Shown: positions 26,717-35,249 of the stretch, piece after piece
Layout of the letters: each line of letters begins with the position of its first letter
Position numbering within the stretch: the stretch's first letter is position 1
Source of the DNA: an uncultured Eubacteriales bacterium
GTDB lineage: Bacteria; Bacillota; Clostridia; Oscillospirales; CAG-272
Direction of reading: 5' to 3'
Assembly: GCA_934402395.1 (NCBI GenBank)
Contig: CAKRTQ010000002.1
Location: 124,001 to 188,000 of the forward strand
Length of the DNA: 64,000 nt
Made by a program: the position numbers and the translations under genes
Notes under the pieces: model-generated
Told to the model about the DNA's origin: nothing
What the model saw: only the letters and a program-made list of their open reading frames with translations
Databases searched by the model: none

Positions 26717-28051
26717 TCAGAGTCTTGATTTGAGGGCGGCAGTCATTTCCTCATATCCGGGCTTGCCGAGAAGTGCGAACATATTCTTCTTGTATGCCTC
26801 AACTCCGGGCTGATTGAACGGATTGACGCCAAGCAGATAACCGGACACGGCGCAGGAAAGCTCGAAGAAGTAGATCATATAACCGAGCGAATGAGCGGAA
26901 CGGTCATGCAGCGTAAGAAGGATATTCGGCACATTGCCGTCCACGTGCGCAAGGAGAGTGCCCTTCATAGCAGTCTCGTTGACATAGGTGAGCGGCTTGC
27001 CTGCCAGGAAACCGAGCCCGTCAACATTTTCCGCATCCTCGGGAATGACGACTGCCTCTCCGGGATCTTCAAGTGAAAGCACGGTTTCAAACATTGTGCG
27101 GTCACCGTCCTGAATAAACTGTCCGAGCGAATGCAGATCGGTCGAAAATACGACCGATGCGGGGTAAAGTCCGCGGCCGTCCTTACCTTCGCTCTCTCCG
27201 AAGAGCTGCTTCCACCATTCGTTGAACATCAGCATATAAGGCTCATATCCGACAAGGATCTCTATCTTTTTGCCCTTGCGGTAAAGAATATTGCGCAGCG
27301 CAGCATATTTATAGGCAGGGTTTTTGTCGATATCCGCCGAGGTCAGCTCGCGCATGGCATCCGCTGCGCCGCCCATAAGCTCGTCGATATCAATACCGGA
27401 AACGGCAATGGGGAGAAGTCCTACTGCGGAAAGAACGGAATATCTGCCGCCCACATCGTCGGGAACCACAAAAGTTTCGTATCCCTCGCGGTCGGCAAAC
27501 GCCTTGAGCGTGCCGCGTGCACGGTCGGTGGTGACAAATATACGCTCTGCCGCACCCTCTTTGCCGTATTTCTTTTCAAGCAGCGAACGGAAAACACGGA
27601 ATGCAACGGCAGGCTCGGTAGTCGTGCCCGACTTTGAAATGACATTTATGCAGACGTCTCTGCCTTCACACAGCTGAAGAAGCTCCGAAAGATCCGACGA
27701 GCTGATATTACAGCCGGAGAAGAAGATCTCGGGAGCGTCCTTTACGAGCCTGTTATGGCGCGGAGATCTGAGGAACTCGATCACGGCGCGGGAACCGAGA
27801 TAGGAACCGCCGATACCGATGACGATAAAAATATCGCAGAGCTTTTTTATCTTTTCGGCGGCTTTCTTGATTCTGCCGAACTCATCGTGATCATAATTTT
27901 CGGGAAGTGAGAGCCAGCCGAGCATTTCGGAACCGGCGCCGGTACCTTCGCGCAGTGCGCGGTCGGCAGCGGCAACTTCGGGCTTTATCGCCTCAAGCTC
28001 ATCCGCGGAAATAAACGGAGAAACAAATTTTTCATTCAGGTTGAGAGTCAT
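26717..28051 (-). CDS. pgi: Glucose-6-phosphate isomerase
   Basis: 444-residue PGI of the Bacillus-type length interconverting glucose-6-phosphate and fructose-6-phosphate. Diagnostic segments are FIVIGIGGSYLGSRAVIEFL (about 75-94, phosphate-binding), ISKSGTTTEPAVAFRVFR (about 138-155) and the C-terminal NPFNQPGVEAYKKNMFALLG. Start ATG at 28051 is preferred over the GTG at 28063, which would sit directly on the AAAGG ribosome site. Monocistronic with its own promoter. Confidence 0.97.
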   Translation of the reverse strand: MTLNLNEKFVSPFISADELEAIKPEVAAADRALREGTGAGSEMLGWLSLPENYDHDEFGRIKKAAEKIKKLCDIFIVIGIGGSYLGSRAVIEFLRSPRHNRLVKDAPEIFFSGCNISSSDLSELLQLCEGRDVCINVISKSGTTTEPAVAFRVFRSLLEKKYGKEGAAERIFVTTDRARGTLKAFADREGYETFVVPDDVGGRYSVLSAVGLLPIAVSGIDIDELMGGAADAMRELTSADIDKNPAYKYAALRNILYRKGKKIEILVGYEPYMLMFNEWWKQLFGESEGKDGRGLYPASVVFSTDLHSLGQFIQDGDRTMFETVLSLEDPGEAVVIPEDAENVDGLGFLAGKPLTYVNETAMKGTLLAHVDGNVPNILLTLHDRSAHSLGYMIYFFELSCAVSGYLLGVNPFNQPGVEAYKKNMFALLGKPGYEEMTAALKSRL

Positions 28052-28099
28052 GACTATGCACACCTTTCTTGATTTGCAAAAAAAATTTCATCACTTTAT

Positions 28100-28128
28100 A
28101 TTTTACCACCAAATCGGCTTTTTTTCAA
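28100..28128 (-). promoter_or_regulatory. Sigma-A promoter of pgi
   Basis: Minus strand TTGAAA (plus 28123-28128), 17-base spacer, TAAAAT (plus 28100-28105). Confidence 0.7.
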
Positions 28129-28170
28129 CAGTATTTTGCTGTTTTTTTCAGGTGTGCGCCTTTTTTTCGC

Positions 28171-29337
28171 TCAGGAAATAAAAAATCTCTTCAGCATTCT
28201 GCCCAAAAGTCCGCCGAAGGATATTTTATCGACCGGATGAGCCGCCGTTATCGGAACACTTCCGAGCTGCCTGTCTCCGAGAGTAAAATCTATTCCGCCC
28301 ACAACATCGCCTTCCTTCACCGGTGCCGCAATGCTGTCTGGCAGCGTAGGCACGGCAGTGACCTGCTTCTCTTCCCCGCGTTTTACAACGGCGCAGAATC
28401 CGCCGTGCACAGTGTGCAGCGTATTCACCACGCCGCCCGTGACCGGCAGCTCGGCATCATCGCCCGCAGGATATGTATAAAGAGAATAATTGGCAAATCC
28501 CCAGTCAAGCAGCGACGCAGCGGCTGAATTGCGCGCATCACGCGTCGGCGCCGCCATTATTACGGCAATAAGCGACATTCCGTCGCGCTCGGCAGTCGCG
28601 CTCATGCAAAACTTCGCCTTTGACGTCGAACCGGTTTTTAGTCCCGTGGCACCGCGGTAAAAGCGTATGAGACGGTTTGTATTGGTGAGTCCGAACGCGC
28701 CGCCGCGCACGGTATCCATCCATGTGGAGCTGTACTCCAGTATTTTTTTGTGCTTCATCAGCTCGCGCGACATTATTGCAATGTCGCGCGCCGAAAGCAC
28801 ATGATTCGTCACTGTGTCGTCAAGTCCGTTGGTGTTTTCAAAATGCGCCGTCTTCATGCCGAGTTCACCCGCGCGGCGGTTCATTTCGGCAACAAACGCC
28901 TCTTCGCTTCCGGCAACAGCCTCTGCAAGCACCACCGCAGCGTCGTTTGCCGAGGCTATAACAACAGACTTGATAAGATCCTCGGCGCGCATCGTTTCGC
29001 CCTCCTTGAGGTAGATCTGAGAGCCTCCCATTTTTGACGCGTGCGTGGATGTTGTAAGCACAGTGTCCGGTCCTATAACGCCGCGATCCATCGCCTCCAT
29101 TACAAGAAGCAGCGTCATTATCTTAGTCACCGATGCGGGCGGAAGAGCCTCATCCGCATTTTTTTCGTAAAGGACCGTGCCTGTGGATGCCTCCATGAGG
29201 ATCGCCGACACGCAATCAAGCCCAAGTTCGGGCACCGCGGTGCCCTGTGGTGCGGATGCCGCCGACTGAAACACCGCCGTTCCGAAAAGAAGCGCAGTCA
29301 CAATAACCGCTATGATCTTTTTGATTCTCTGTCTCAT
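28171..29337 (-). CDS. D-alanyl-D-alanine carboxypeptidase (S11), second copy
   Basis: 388-residue S11 DD-carboxypeptidase, exported by an N-terminal signal (about 5-30). Motifs: S-x-x-K in PPASVTKIMT (about 68), S-x-N in IASANDA (about 125) and KTG in TGLKTGSTSK (about 226). The C-terminal GRMLKRFF end is short and basic. Start at 29337 is preferred because the alternative ATG at 29358 has no ribosome site. Notably, the AAAGGA site for 29337 lies in the 3' arm of the terminator hairpin that follows the CPBP gene, so expression may depend on readthrough. Confidence 0.94.
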   Translation of the reverse strand: MRQRIKKIIAVIVTALLFGTAVFQSAASAPQGTAVPELGLDCVSAILMEASTGTVLYEKNADEALPPASVTKIMTLLLVMEAMDRGVIGPDTVLTTSTHASKMGGSQIYLKEGETMRAEDLIKSVVIASANDAAVVLAEAVAGSEEAFVAEMNRRAGELGMKTAHFENTNGLDDTVTNHVLSARDIAIMSRELMKHKKILEYSSTWMDTVRGGAFGLTNTNRLIRFYRGATGLKTGSTSKAKFCMSATAERDGMSLIAVIMAAPTRDARNSAAASLLDWGFANYSLYTYPAGDDAELPVTGGVVNTLHTVHGGFCAVVKRGEEKQVTAVPTLPDSIAAPVKEGDVVGGIDFTLGDRQLGSVPITAAHPVDKISFGGLLGRMLKRFFIS

Positions 29338-29339
29338 TG

Positions 29340-29393
29340 AAAAAACCGTTCCTTTCATTTAAATCTCTAAGGATTTATATGAAAGGAACGGTC
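29340..29393 (-). terminator. Terminator overlapping the ribosome site of the downstream dac gene
   Basis: On the minus strand ACCGTTCCTTTCATATAAATC and a complementary arm surround a 6-base loop, followed by six T. The ATG of the dac gene follows 3 bases later (29337). The Shine-Dalgarno AAAGGA is inside the 3' arm (plus 29381-29387 region). Confidence 0.85.
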
Positions 29394-29400
29394 CGAATAT

Positions 29401-30123
29401 TTATAAAATACCGAAAAGAATAAATCCGATGATATTTATTCCGAGGTTAGCCGCCATATGAAGCAGCCACGATGGAACGATGCTGTCTCCCTTGTCGGCA
29501 AGAATGTTGAATATCAGACCGCCGGCAAACAGTCCCGCAAGAAGCAGAACAAACATCAAAGGCGAAAACCATCCGTCAAGTATTGCGGCATGATAAACAG
29601 AAAAGGCAGCGGCACTGAAAATACAGGCAAATTTTCTGCCCGCGAAACGCCGCAGGGTAAGAAATGCAAACCCGCGAAAGAAAAATTCCTCAAGAAATGA
29701 ATTGCATATCGTTATATATGCAGCAACAAGCGGAAAATTTTCTCGCGTTACGCCCTCTCCGCTCGCCAGGTTATCGGTAACGGCGGAAAAATCAATTATC
29801 CCGCGCAAAAGAAAGTAGCCGCCGACAATAAGCCCCACCAGCAAAATGCCTCCGCACGCCGCAAAAGCAAACACCGCACGGCGGGATTTTTTATCCTTGG
29901 CAGGCATCATAAATACCGAAAGAGGGCTTATATCGCGCCATACCGCTCCGATGATCAGCGGAGCGACCGCGAAAGAAAGTATTTTTGTTGCGCTTTTAGG
30001 AATATACGGCAGTGAAAACACGCCATCTGCCAATGCCATGACACCGCACAGCAAAACAACAGAAAGGCATACTGTAAAAGTATATTTTTCAGCGTGCCTG
30101 CCGTTCGGATCACGCAAAAACAT
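29401..30123 (-). CDS. CPBP family intramembrane metalloprotease
   Basis: 240-residue polytopic CAAX-protease/bacteriocin-processing family protein. About seven membrane segments are visible. Motif 1 is EEFFFRG (the EE-x3-R signature) at about 157-163, and motif 2 is F-x-x-x-H in FSVYHAAIL, with a third conserved segment in WLLHMAANLGIN (His/Asn). Start at 30123 overlaps the galM end by 14 bases. An in-frame extension to 30225 is read out of galM and is rejected. A role in protein or peptide processing is expected; substrate unknown. It is the last gene of the sugar operon. Confidence 0.88.
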   Translation of the reverse strand: MFLRDPNGRHAEKYTFTVCLSVVLLCGVMALADGVFSLPYIPKSATKILSFAVAPLIIGAVWRDISPLSVFMMPAKDKKSRRAVFAFAACGGILLVGLIVGGYFLLRGIIDFSAVTDNLASGEGVTRENFPLVAAYITICNSFLEEFFFRGFAFLTLRRFAGRKFACIFSAAAFSVYHAAILDGWFSPLMFVLLLAGLFAGGLIFNILADKGDSIVPSWLLHMAANLGINIIGFILFGIL

Positions 30124-31168
30124 ACTCTGTAAAGCTGCGGTAAGCAGTGCCCGGACGCAATATCGTGTCGCACAGCGAATTAAGCACCGGCTGATTGACG
30201 GCATCGGGCGCCGCCTCGGTCTCAAGACAGAGCGCAGCGCGTTTTATCTGTGCCTCACCGCCGCGAAACGGAAATTCCGCGTTGCCGAGGAAATTGCCGC
30301 TGTAAAGCTGAACGCCCGGACGGTCTGTATACATACGCATTTCGACCCCACTCACGTCTCCGCGCAGGATCGCGCGCGCGTCATGTTCGGGGTCTGCGAC
30401 CGGAGAAAAAAGCATACAGTGGTCGTAGCCGCCACCAATAACAATATCGTTATCAGCCGAATCAATGTCGCGTCCTATTGTTTTGCCGGTTCGGAAATCG
30501 AACGGAGTGCCCTCAACGCCCTTTACAACGCCCGTGGGGATGAGTCCCGGATCGGTGGGCAAATATCTGTCAGCTTCCAGAACAAGGCTGTGCGAGAGTA
30601 TATCGCCCTCTCCGTTAAGATTGAAGTATGTATGATTGGTAAGCCCGAGAGGAGTCGGCGCGCTTGAAACGGCAAGATAGTCAAGCCGCAGCCCGCCGCG
30701 CGAAGTCAGAGTGTACCTTACGCTTGCCAGCACGCATCCGGGGTAGCCCTCTTCACCGTCCTGCGATACGCAGGTGAGTGTCAGCGAGGGCTCGTCACCG
30801 TCGCACGGATCGGCGCGCCAGATCTTTTTGTCGAAGCCGTATCTTCCGCCGTGCAGATGATTGACACCGTTATTGCAATAAAGAGTATATTCTTTGCCGT
30901 CAAGAGTAAATCTGCCTCCCGCAATGCGGTTTCCCACCCTTCCGACAACGGCACCGAGATAACCGTCCGCATGAAGGTAGCTGTCGGGAGTATCGTAACC
31001 GCGCACAACGCTGATCACGCCGCCTGCGCGTTCAAGTCTTATATCAGCCACCGCTGCGCCGAGATCAAGTATCTTTACCGTCATCGCCCCCCTTTTGAGG
31101 GTGTAGACGGTCACATCTCTGCCGTCATCGGGCGTACCGAACAGTTCCTGCCGAATGTAATGCTCCAT
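30110..31168 (-). CDS. galM: Galactose mutarotase (aldose 1-epimerase)
   Basis: 352-residue enzyme interconverting alpha and beta anomers of hexoses. Family motifs: GRVGNRIAGGRFTLDG (about 76-91, with the substrate-binding Arg), NGVNHLHGG (His, about 104), TNHTYFNLNGEG (second His, about 175) and the C-terminal CLETEAAPDAVNQP (catalytic Glu). Length is typical. It begins 3 bases after the galE stop and is followed by the CPBP gene. Confidence 0.96.
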   Translation of the reverse strand: MEHYIRQELFGTPDDGRDVTVYTLKRGAMTVKILDLGAAVADIRLERAGGVISVVRGYDTPDSYLHADGYLGAVVGRVGNRIAGGRFTLDGKEYTLYCNNGVNHLHGGRYGFDKKIWRADPCDGDEPSLTLTCVSQDGEEGYPGCVLASVRYTLTSRGGLRLDYLAVSSAPTPLGLTNHTYFNLNGEGDILSHSLVLEADRYLPTDPGLIPTGVVKGVEGTPFDFRTGKTIGRDIDSADNDIVIGGGYDHCMLFSPVADPEHDARAILRGDVSGVEMRMYTDRPGVQLYSGNFLGNAEFPFRGGEAQIKRAALCLETEAAPDAVNQPVLNSLCDTILRPGTAYRSFTEYVFA

Positions 31169-31171
31169 CGG

Positions 31172-32185
31172 TCAGTCTCCGTAACCATCGGGATTCATTG
31201 ACTGCCAATGGTAAGAGTCCCGGCACATCTGCTCGATACCGTACTCCGCGTGCCAACCGAGCTTTTCGGCAGCCAGCGTGGGATCGGCATAGCACTCGGC
31301 AATATCCCCGGGTCTTCTTGCGGTTATGCGGTAGGGTACTTTTTTCCCGGTAGCCTTTTCATACGCCTTTACAATGTCCAGCACGGAATATCCGACTCCG
31401 GTCCCTATATTGTAATATTCGGTGCCGCTCACCGCCGCAGCGCGCTCTATTGCCTTGAGATGCGCTTTTGCGAGATCGACCACATGAATATAGTCGCGCA
31501 CTCCGGTGCCGTCATGCGTGGGGTAATCATCGCCGTACACCATAAGCTCCTTCAGTTTTCCGACAGCCACCTGCGATATGTAAGGCAGCAGGTTGTTGGG
31601 GATTCCCTTGGGATCTTCGCCGATAAGACCGCTTGAGTGCGCACCTATCGGGTTGAAATAACGGAGGATCGAAACGCTCTTTATGTCGCCGGCGCGGCGG
31701 CAATCGTCAAGTATGCGTTCGATCATGAGCTTGGTCTCGCCATAGGGGTTGGTCGTTGAAAGCGGGAAATTTTCGCGTATCGGGACCGAGGCGGGGCTGC
31801 CGTAAACCGTCGCCGAAGATGAGAACACAACGGTACCGACAGCGTGCTTTTTCATCGAGTCGATAAGATTCAGCGTTGACAGAAGGTTGTTGCGGTAATA
31901 TCTTTCAGGCTGGGCAACGGATTCGCCCACCGCCTTAAGTCCCGCAAAATGAATAACCGCATCGATATGCTCTGCATCAAATACCGCATCAAGCGCGGCA
32001 GCATCGCACATATCGCACTCGTATACGCGGAAATCACGTCCCGTGATTTTCTTCACTCTTTCGTTCACGCAGGGTTTGCTGTTTACATAGTTGTCGACCA
32101 CAACAACGTCATAGCCGCCCTCAAGCAGCTCAACGACCGTATGTGAACCAATAAATCCGGCGCCGCCGGTAACAAGAATCGTCAT
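31172..32185 (-). CDS. galE: UDP-glucose 4-epimerase
   Basis: 337-residue short-chain dehydrogenase-type epimerase interconverting UDP-galactose and UDP-glucose, or the HexNAc forms. The Rossmann motif is GGAGFIGSHT at 7-16. The catalytic Ser-Tyr-Lys set is in SSSATVYG (about 122-129) and YGETKLMIE (Tyr about 148, Lys about 152). The C-terminal GVGYSVLDIVKAYEKATGK is typical of GalE. It lies in the galM-galE-nahK-nucleotidyltransferase operon, which suggests flux from free galactose or HexNAc into UDP-sugars. Confidence 0.97.
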   Translation of the reverse strand: MTILVTGGAGFIGSHTVVELLEGGYDVVVVDNYVNSKPCVNERVKKITGRDFRVYECDMCDAAALDAVFDAEHIDAVIHFAGLKAVGESVAQPERYYRNNLLSTLNLIDSMKKHAVGTVVFSSSATVYGSPASVPIRENFPLSTTNPYGETKLMIERILDDCRRAGDIKSVSILRYFNPIGAHSSGLIGEDPKGIPNNLLPYISQVAVGKLKELMVYGDDYPTHDGTGVRDYIHVVDLAKAHLKAIERAAAVSGTEYYNIGTGVGYSVLDIVKAYEKATGKKVPYRITARRPGDIAECYADPTLAAEKLGWHAEYGIEQMCRDSYHWQSMNPDGYGD

Positions 32186-32215
32186 TGCTTTAATCTCCGA
32201 TGTATTGTTTGTTTT

Positions 32216-33304
32216 TCAAAGGTATTTTTTTATAATATCGCACATTCCGGGCATTTTTTCTTCCATATCAGCCACCAGTCTGAACTGGTTGCGGGCACGG
32301 TCAAGGTTCTGCTCGGGATAATGTATTCTGAAATATGTATCGCCGTCAAGGTAATCGGCAAGGAAGCGAAGCCCCGTTTCAAGCGTTATCACCAACGCTC
32401 CCATGGGCAGCTCGGATATCTCTTCGGCACCGAGCGAGCCCTCAAGGCCTCCAACAAAGCCGCGTGCAAACGCCTCGAACATATCCTCGCGCATATATAC
32501 GGCGTCAAGATCCTTTTCGTCCTCAGCTGCGCTCGATGCGCCGAAACGTATGGCATCACCGAAATCAAACAGCACCGATCCTGGCATTACCGTGTCAAGA
32601 TCAATGACGCATATCGGTTTTCCGGTCGCCGTGTCTATCAGTATGTTGTTCAGCTTTGTATCGTTATGAGTCACGCGGAGCGGCAGCACGCCGCTTTTTA
32701 TGCGGTCCGTGATATAGGAACACACACCGCGGTGCGCCTTGGCAAAACGTATGGCATCGGCGGCACGTTCGGCACGTCCCGAAGCGTTGCGCGCCAATGA
32801 TGCCTCAAAATCGGCATAGCGTTTCGGCGTGTTGTGAAAATCCGGTATCGTTTCGCAAAGCCCGGAGGCATCAAAATCCGCAAGCTGCATCTGGAAATGT
32901 CCGAACGCTCTGCCCACATCCTCAAACACCGCCGGCGATCCGGCAGACTGATAGCTTTCAACGCCGTCAACAAAAACGTAAGCGCGCCATGCTCCGCCCT
33001 CAGCATCGCTGTAATAGCTTTTTCCGTCAAGTGTCCGGATGAAATTGAGCGTTCCGCGCTCGGTATCACCGCCCTCGGCGGCAAGCTTGCGGCGTATATG
33101 GTCGGTAACGCCTATTACGTTGTTCATAAGCCCGCGCGGGTCTTTGAATATTCCGGTATTTATTTTCTGGATGACGTATCTCGTGCCGTTTTCCGTACTC
33201 ACAAAATATGTACCGTTTATATGTCCGTCGGTGCATTCGCGAAATGACACCGGTACGGATGCCAGCCGGAACTTCGCCGCGATCTCAAGTATATCGTTAT
33301 TCAT
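32216..33304 (-). CDS. Phosphotransferase, N-acetylhexosamine 1-kinase-like
   Basis: 362-residue aminoglycoside-phosphotransferase-fold kinase. Kinase motifs are HNDTKLNNILID (about 210-221, catalytic Asp) and VIDLDTVMPGSVLFDFGD (about 229-246, metal-binding Asp). N-terminal GHINGTYFVSTENGTRYVIQKIN carries the ATP-binding Lys. Similarity with bifidobacterial NahK, which phosphorylates GlcNAc or GalNAc at C1, is suggested by the sequence and by the adjacent galE and nucleotidyltransferase. NahK activity is not proven; a choline or other sugar kinase is possible. It starts 37 bases after the nucleotidyltransferase. Confidence 0.82.
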   Translation of the reverse strand: MNNDILEIAAKFRLASVPVSFRECTDGHINGTYFVSTENGTRYVIQKINTGIFKDPRGLMNNVIGVTDHIRRKLAAEGGDTERGTLNFIRTLDGKSYYSDAEGGAWRAYVFVDGVESYQSAGSPAVFEDVGRAFGHFQMQLADFDASGLCETIPDFHNTPKRYADFEASLARNASGRAERAADAIRFAKAHRGVCSYITDRIKSGVLPLRVTHNDTKLNNILIDTATGKPICVIDLDTVMPGSVLFDFGDAIRFGASSAAEDEKDLDAVYMREDMFEAFARGFVGGLEGSLGAEEISELPMGALVITLETGLRFLADYLDGDTYFRIHYPEQNLDRARNQFRLVADMEEKMPGMCDIIKKYL

Positions 33305-33340
33305 ATCTGTATCTGCTGCATCTCCTGTATTTTTCGCATC

Positions 33341-34261
33341 TCAAAGCTCAAGCGGCTCCGGATATTCACCCGCCTCGATCAAAGCGCGGATGCTTTGCGT
33401 CACGTGTTCTCTGTCGGCGGCATATGTCACGCCGTACCACTGCGAGAGCGTCATTTCGACAGCGATATCAATTATACCTTTTTTTGCGAGTATGTCAAGA
33501 GCAAACGGAAGATAAAATTCCGATTTCATCGGATCGGCGGGATTTTCAAGAAAATGACGGAATTCTCCGGCAATGTATCCGAACACCTCGGGCACAAGAC
33601 CGAAACAGTTCATTGACGCTATCGCGTCAAACGGTATCGGATGCCACACGCCGTTTTCCTCGTACTCCGCGCACGAGCCGTCGGATGCACGGCGGATAGC
33701 GGTACGCTCGGTAACATCGGTGAGCTTTCCGCCGGATTCGGTGCATATACCGCGCGAGACGGTACCGTTTTCGGTAAGCGTGTTACCGAGTCTGAAGCCG
33801 ACCATGCAGCAATCAAATCTGCCCTCGCTGTCACGGTGTCCGTTTTTCTCGGCGGTACGAAGCCGCCCGGCAGCGGCAGCAAGTGTTTCCCTGCCGTAAA
33901 AATCATCGGCATTTATTACGGCAAAACAGTCATTTACAATATTTCGTGCCGCAAGAAGGGCATGCGCGGTCCCCCACGGCTTGATGCGTCCCTCGGGTGC
34001 CGCAAACCCATCGGGCAGGTCATTCATATCCTGGAACGCATAATCAACATTTAGGTAACGGCTGACACGCTTTCCTACCGTATTATGGAAGATATCGAGA
34101 TTTTCGCGTTTTATAACAAAGACAGCACGGTCAAATCCGGCTCGTGCCGCATCAAAGCAGGAATAATCAATTATGAATTCACCGCCGGGACCTATCGGGT
34201 CGATCTGTTTCATTCCGCCATAGCGCGAGCCCATGCCCGCCGCAAGTATTACAAGTGTCAT
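33341..34261 (-). CDS. Sugar-phosphate nucleotidyltransferase
   Basis: 306-residue NTP-transferase fold enzyme. The N-terminus is LVILAAGMGSRYGGMKQIDP, with the G-x-G-x-R...K nucleotide signature, then GTAHALLAARNIVNDCFAVINADDFYG, with the metal-binding Asp. It would form an NDP-sugar from a sugar 1-phosphate, a natural partner to the adjacent NahK-like 1-kinase. Start at 34261 is preferred (AAAGG 8 bases upstream); 34324 would begin inside the promoter region. First gene of the operon. Specificity is unknown. Confidence 0.85.
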   Translation of the reverse strand: MTLVILAAGMGSRYGGMKQIDPIGPGGEFIIDYSCFDAARAGFDRAVFVIKRENLDIFHNTVGKRVSRYLNVDYAFQDMNDLPDGFAAPEGRIKPWGTAHALLAARNIVNDCFAVINADDFYGRETLAAAAGRLRTAEKNGHRDSEGRFDCCMVGFRLGNTLTENGTVSRGICTESGGKLTDVTERTAIRRASDGSCAEYEENGVWHPIPFDAIASMNCFGLVPEVFGYIAGEFRHFLENPADPMKSEFYLPFALDILAKKGIIDIAVEMTLSQWYGVTYAADREHVTQSIRALIEAGEYPEPLEL

Positions 34262-34334
34262 TGCTGTAGCCTTTCTTTCGCTGATTTGGCATATATGCAT
34301 ATTTCTTTGAATATGTATAGTCACACATTATATT

Positions 34335-34363
34335 ATTATAATACTTAAATGCGCTTTTGCGAA
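34335..34363 (-). promoter_or_regulatory. Probable promoter of the nahK-galE operon
   Basis: Minus strand TTCGCA (plus 34358-34363), 17-base spacer, TATAAT (plus 34335-34340). The -35 is weak and overlaps the palindrome at 34362-34379. Confidence 0.5.
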
Positions 34364-34379
34364 CATCTCACGTGATGTT
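34362..34379. promoter_or_regulatory. Palindrome at the sugar-operon promoter
   Basis: AACATC-TCACGT-GATGTT, perfect 6-base arms with a 6-base spacer. This spacing is like Crp/Fnr-family operators. It touches the -35 of the leftward promoter and lies 50 bases before the -35 of the rightward Crp-type gene, so it could serve the Crp-like protein encoded next door. Confidence 0.45.
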
Positions 34380-34428
34380 TTAACAAAATATTTACAAATA
34401 ACCATTCATGCATCTTTGAAAAAAACTG

Positions 34429-34457
34429 TTGACTTATGACTTTTGGCGTGGTATAAT
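34429..34457 (+). promoter_or_regulatory. Sigma-A promoter of the Crp/ABC operon
   Basis: TTGACT (34429-34434), 17-base spacer, TATAAT (34452-34457). Predicted start about 34464. Confidence 0.8.
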
Positions 34458-34464
34458 AATCACA

Positions 34465-34482
34465 GTGTATCATTTGAGACAC
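34465..34482. promoter_or_regulatory. Candidate operator at the Crp-gene start
   Basis: GTGTATC-ATTT-GAGACAC, 7-base arms with one mismatch, placed at the predicted transcription start and 13 bases before the ATG. Autoregulation by the encoded Crp-type protein is plausible. Confidence 0.45.
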
Positions 34483-34495
34483 AAAGGAGTCAAAA

Positions 34496-35212
34496 ATGCC
34501 CGCAATAAAAAAGATCGATGCCGTTAAGGCATTTGAGTTCATATCCGAAAAAAATACCATATTTCGCTCAGCCGACCCTGCCGTGTTCAGCGTGTGCACC
34601 GGCGGAGAGGTCGATGAGGCGACATACTCCGCCGGTGAGATCATAGCACATCCCGGCGACGAAAAAAACACCTCCGGGATCGGAATAATTGCTTCCGGCA
34701 GTGCATCCGTATATTCCGGCGACGGTAAAAGGCGCGTTCTCCTGCGCTATCTCGGCACAGGGGCGCTTTACGGAGTGGCGTCGCTTTTTTCGTCTGCGCC
34801 CGCACCAACCTGCATAATCGCCTGCGCCGGATGCACGGTCCTTATGCTCACACGTGATGCCGTACGCGGGATGCTTCACAGCGATGCCGCATTTCTTGAC
34901 GCCTACCTTGAATTTATGTCCGACCGCGTGCTGTTTTTAAACCGCAAAATCGCCTGCGTGACAGGCGGAAACGCCGAACGCCGTCTTGCCGTTCACCTTT
35001 TATCACTTACCGATCCCGGAAGCACTGATGCCACTGACATCACTCCGGACGTAAACTTTACCGAGCTTTCTCGCCAGCTCGACATAGGCAGAGCTTCGCT
35101 TTACCGTGCTTTTGACGCGCTTGAGGCGGCGAATGCCGTGATGCGCGGGGACGGACACACGATCAGAGTGTACCCCATGAAGCTTGCCGAGCTTGCCGGC
35201 TGCGACTACTGA
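34496..35212 (+). CDS. Crp/Fnr family transcriptional regulator
   Basis: 238-residue regulator. The N-terminal cyclic-nucleotide-like beta-barrel (about 30-130, with GIGIIASGSASVYSGDGKRRVLLRYLGTGALYGVASLFS) is followed by a dimer helix and a winged-helix DNA-binding domain (about 165-235, helix-turn-helix in FTELSRQLDIGRASLYRAFD). No Fnr-type N-terminal Cys cluster is visible and the ligand is unknown. AAAGGAG precedes the ATG. It is directly upstream of a three-gene ABC transporter on the same transcript, so local control of that uptake system is likely. Confidence 0.88.
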   Translation: MPAIKKIDAVKAFEFISEKNTIFRSADPAVFSVCTGGEVDEATYSAGEIIAHPGDEKNTSGIGIIASGSASVYSGDGKRRVLLRYLGTGALYGVASLFSSAPAPTCIIACAGCTVLMLTRDAVRGMLHSDAAFLDAYLEFMSDRVLFLNRKIACVTGGNAERRLAVHLLSLTDPGSTDATDITPDVNFTELSRQLDIGRASLYRAFDALEAANAVMRGDGHTIRVYPMKLAELAGCDY

Positions 35213-35249
35213 ATGAAAATCAAAATATTTTTTATAAAAGGAAAAAACA

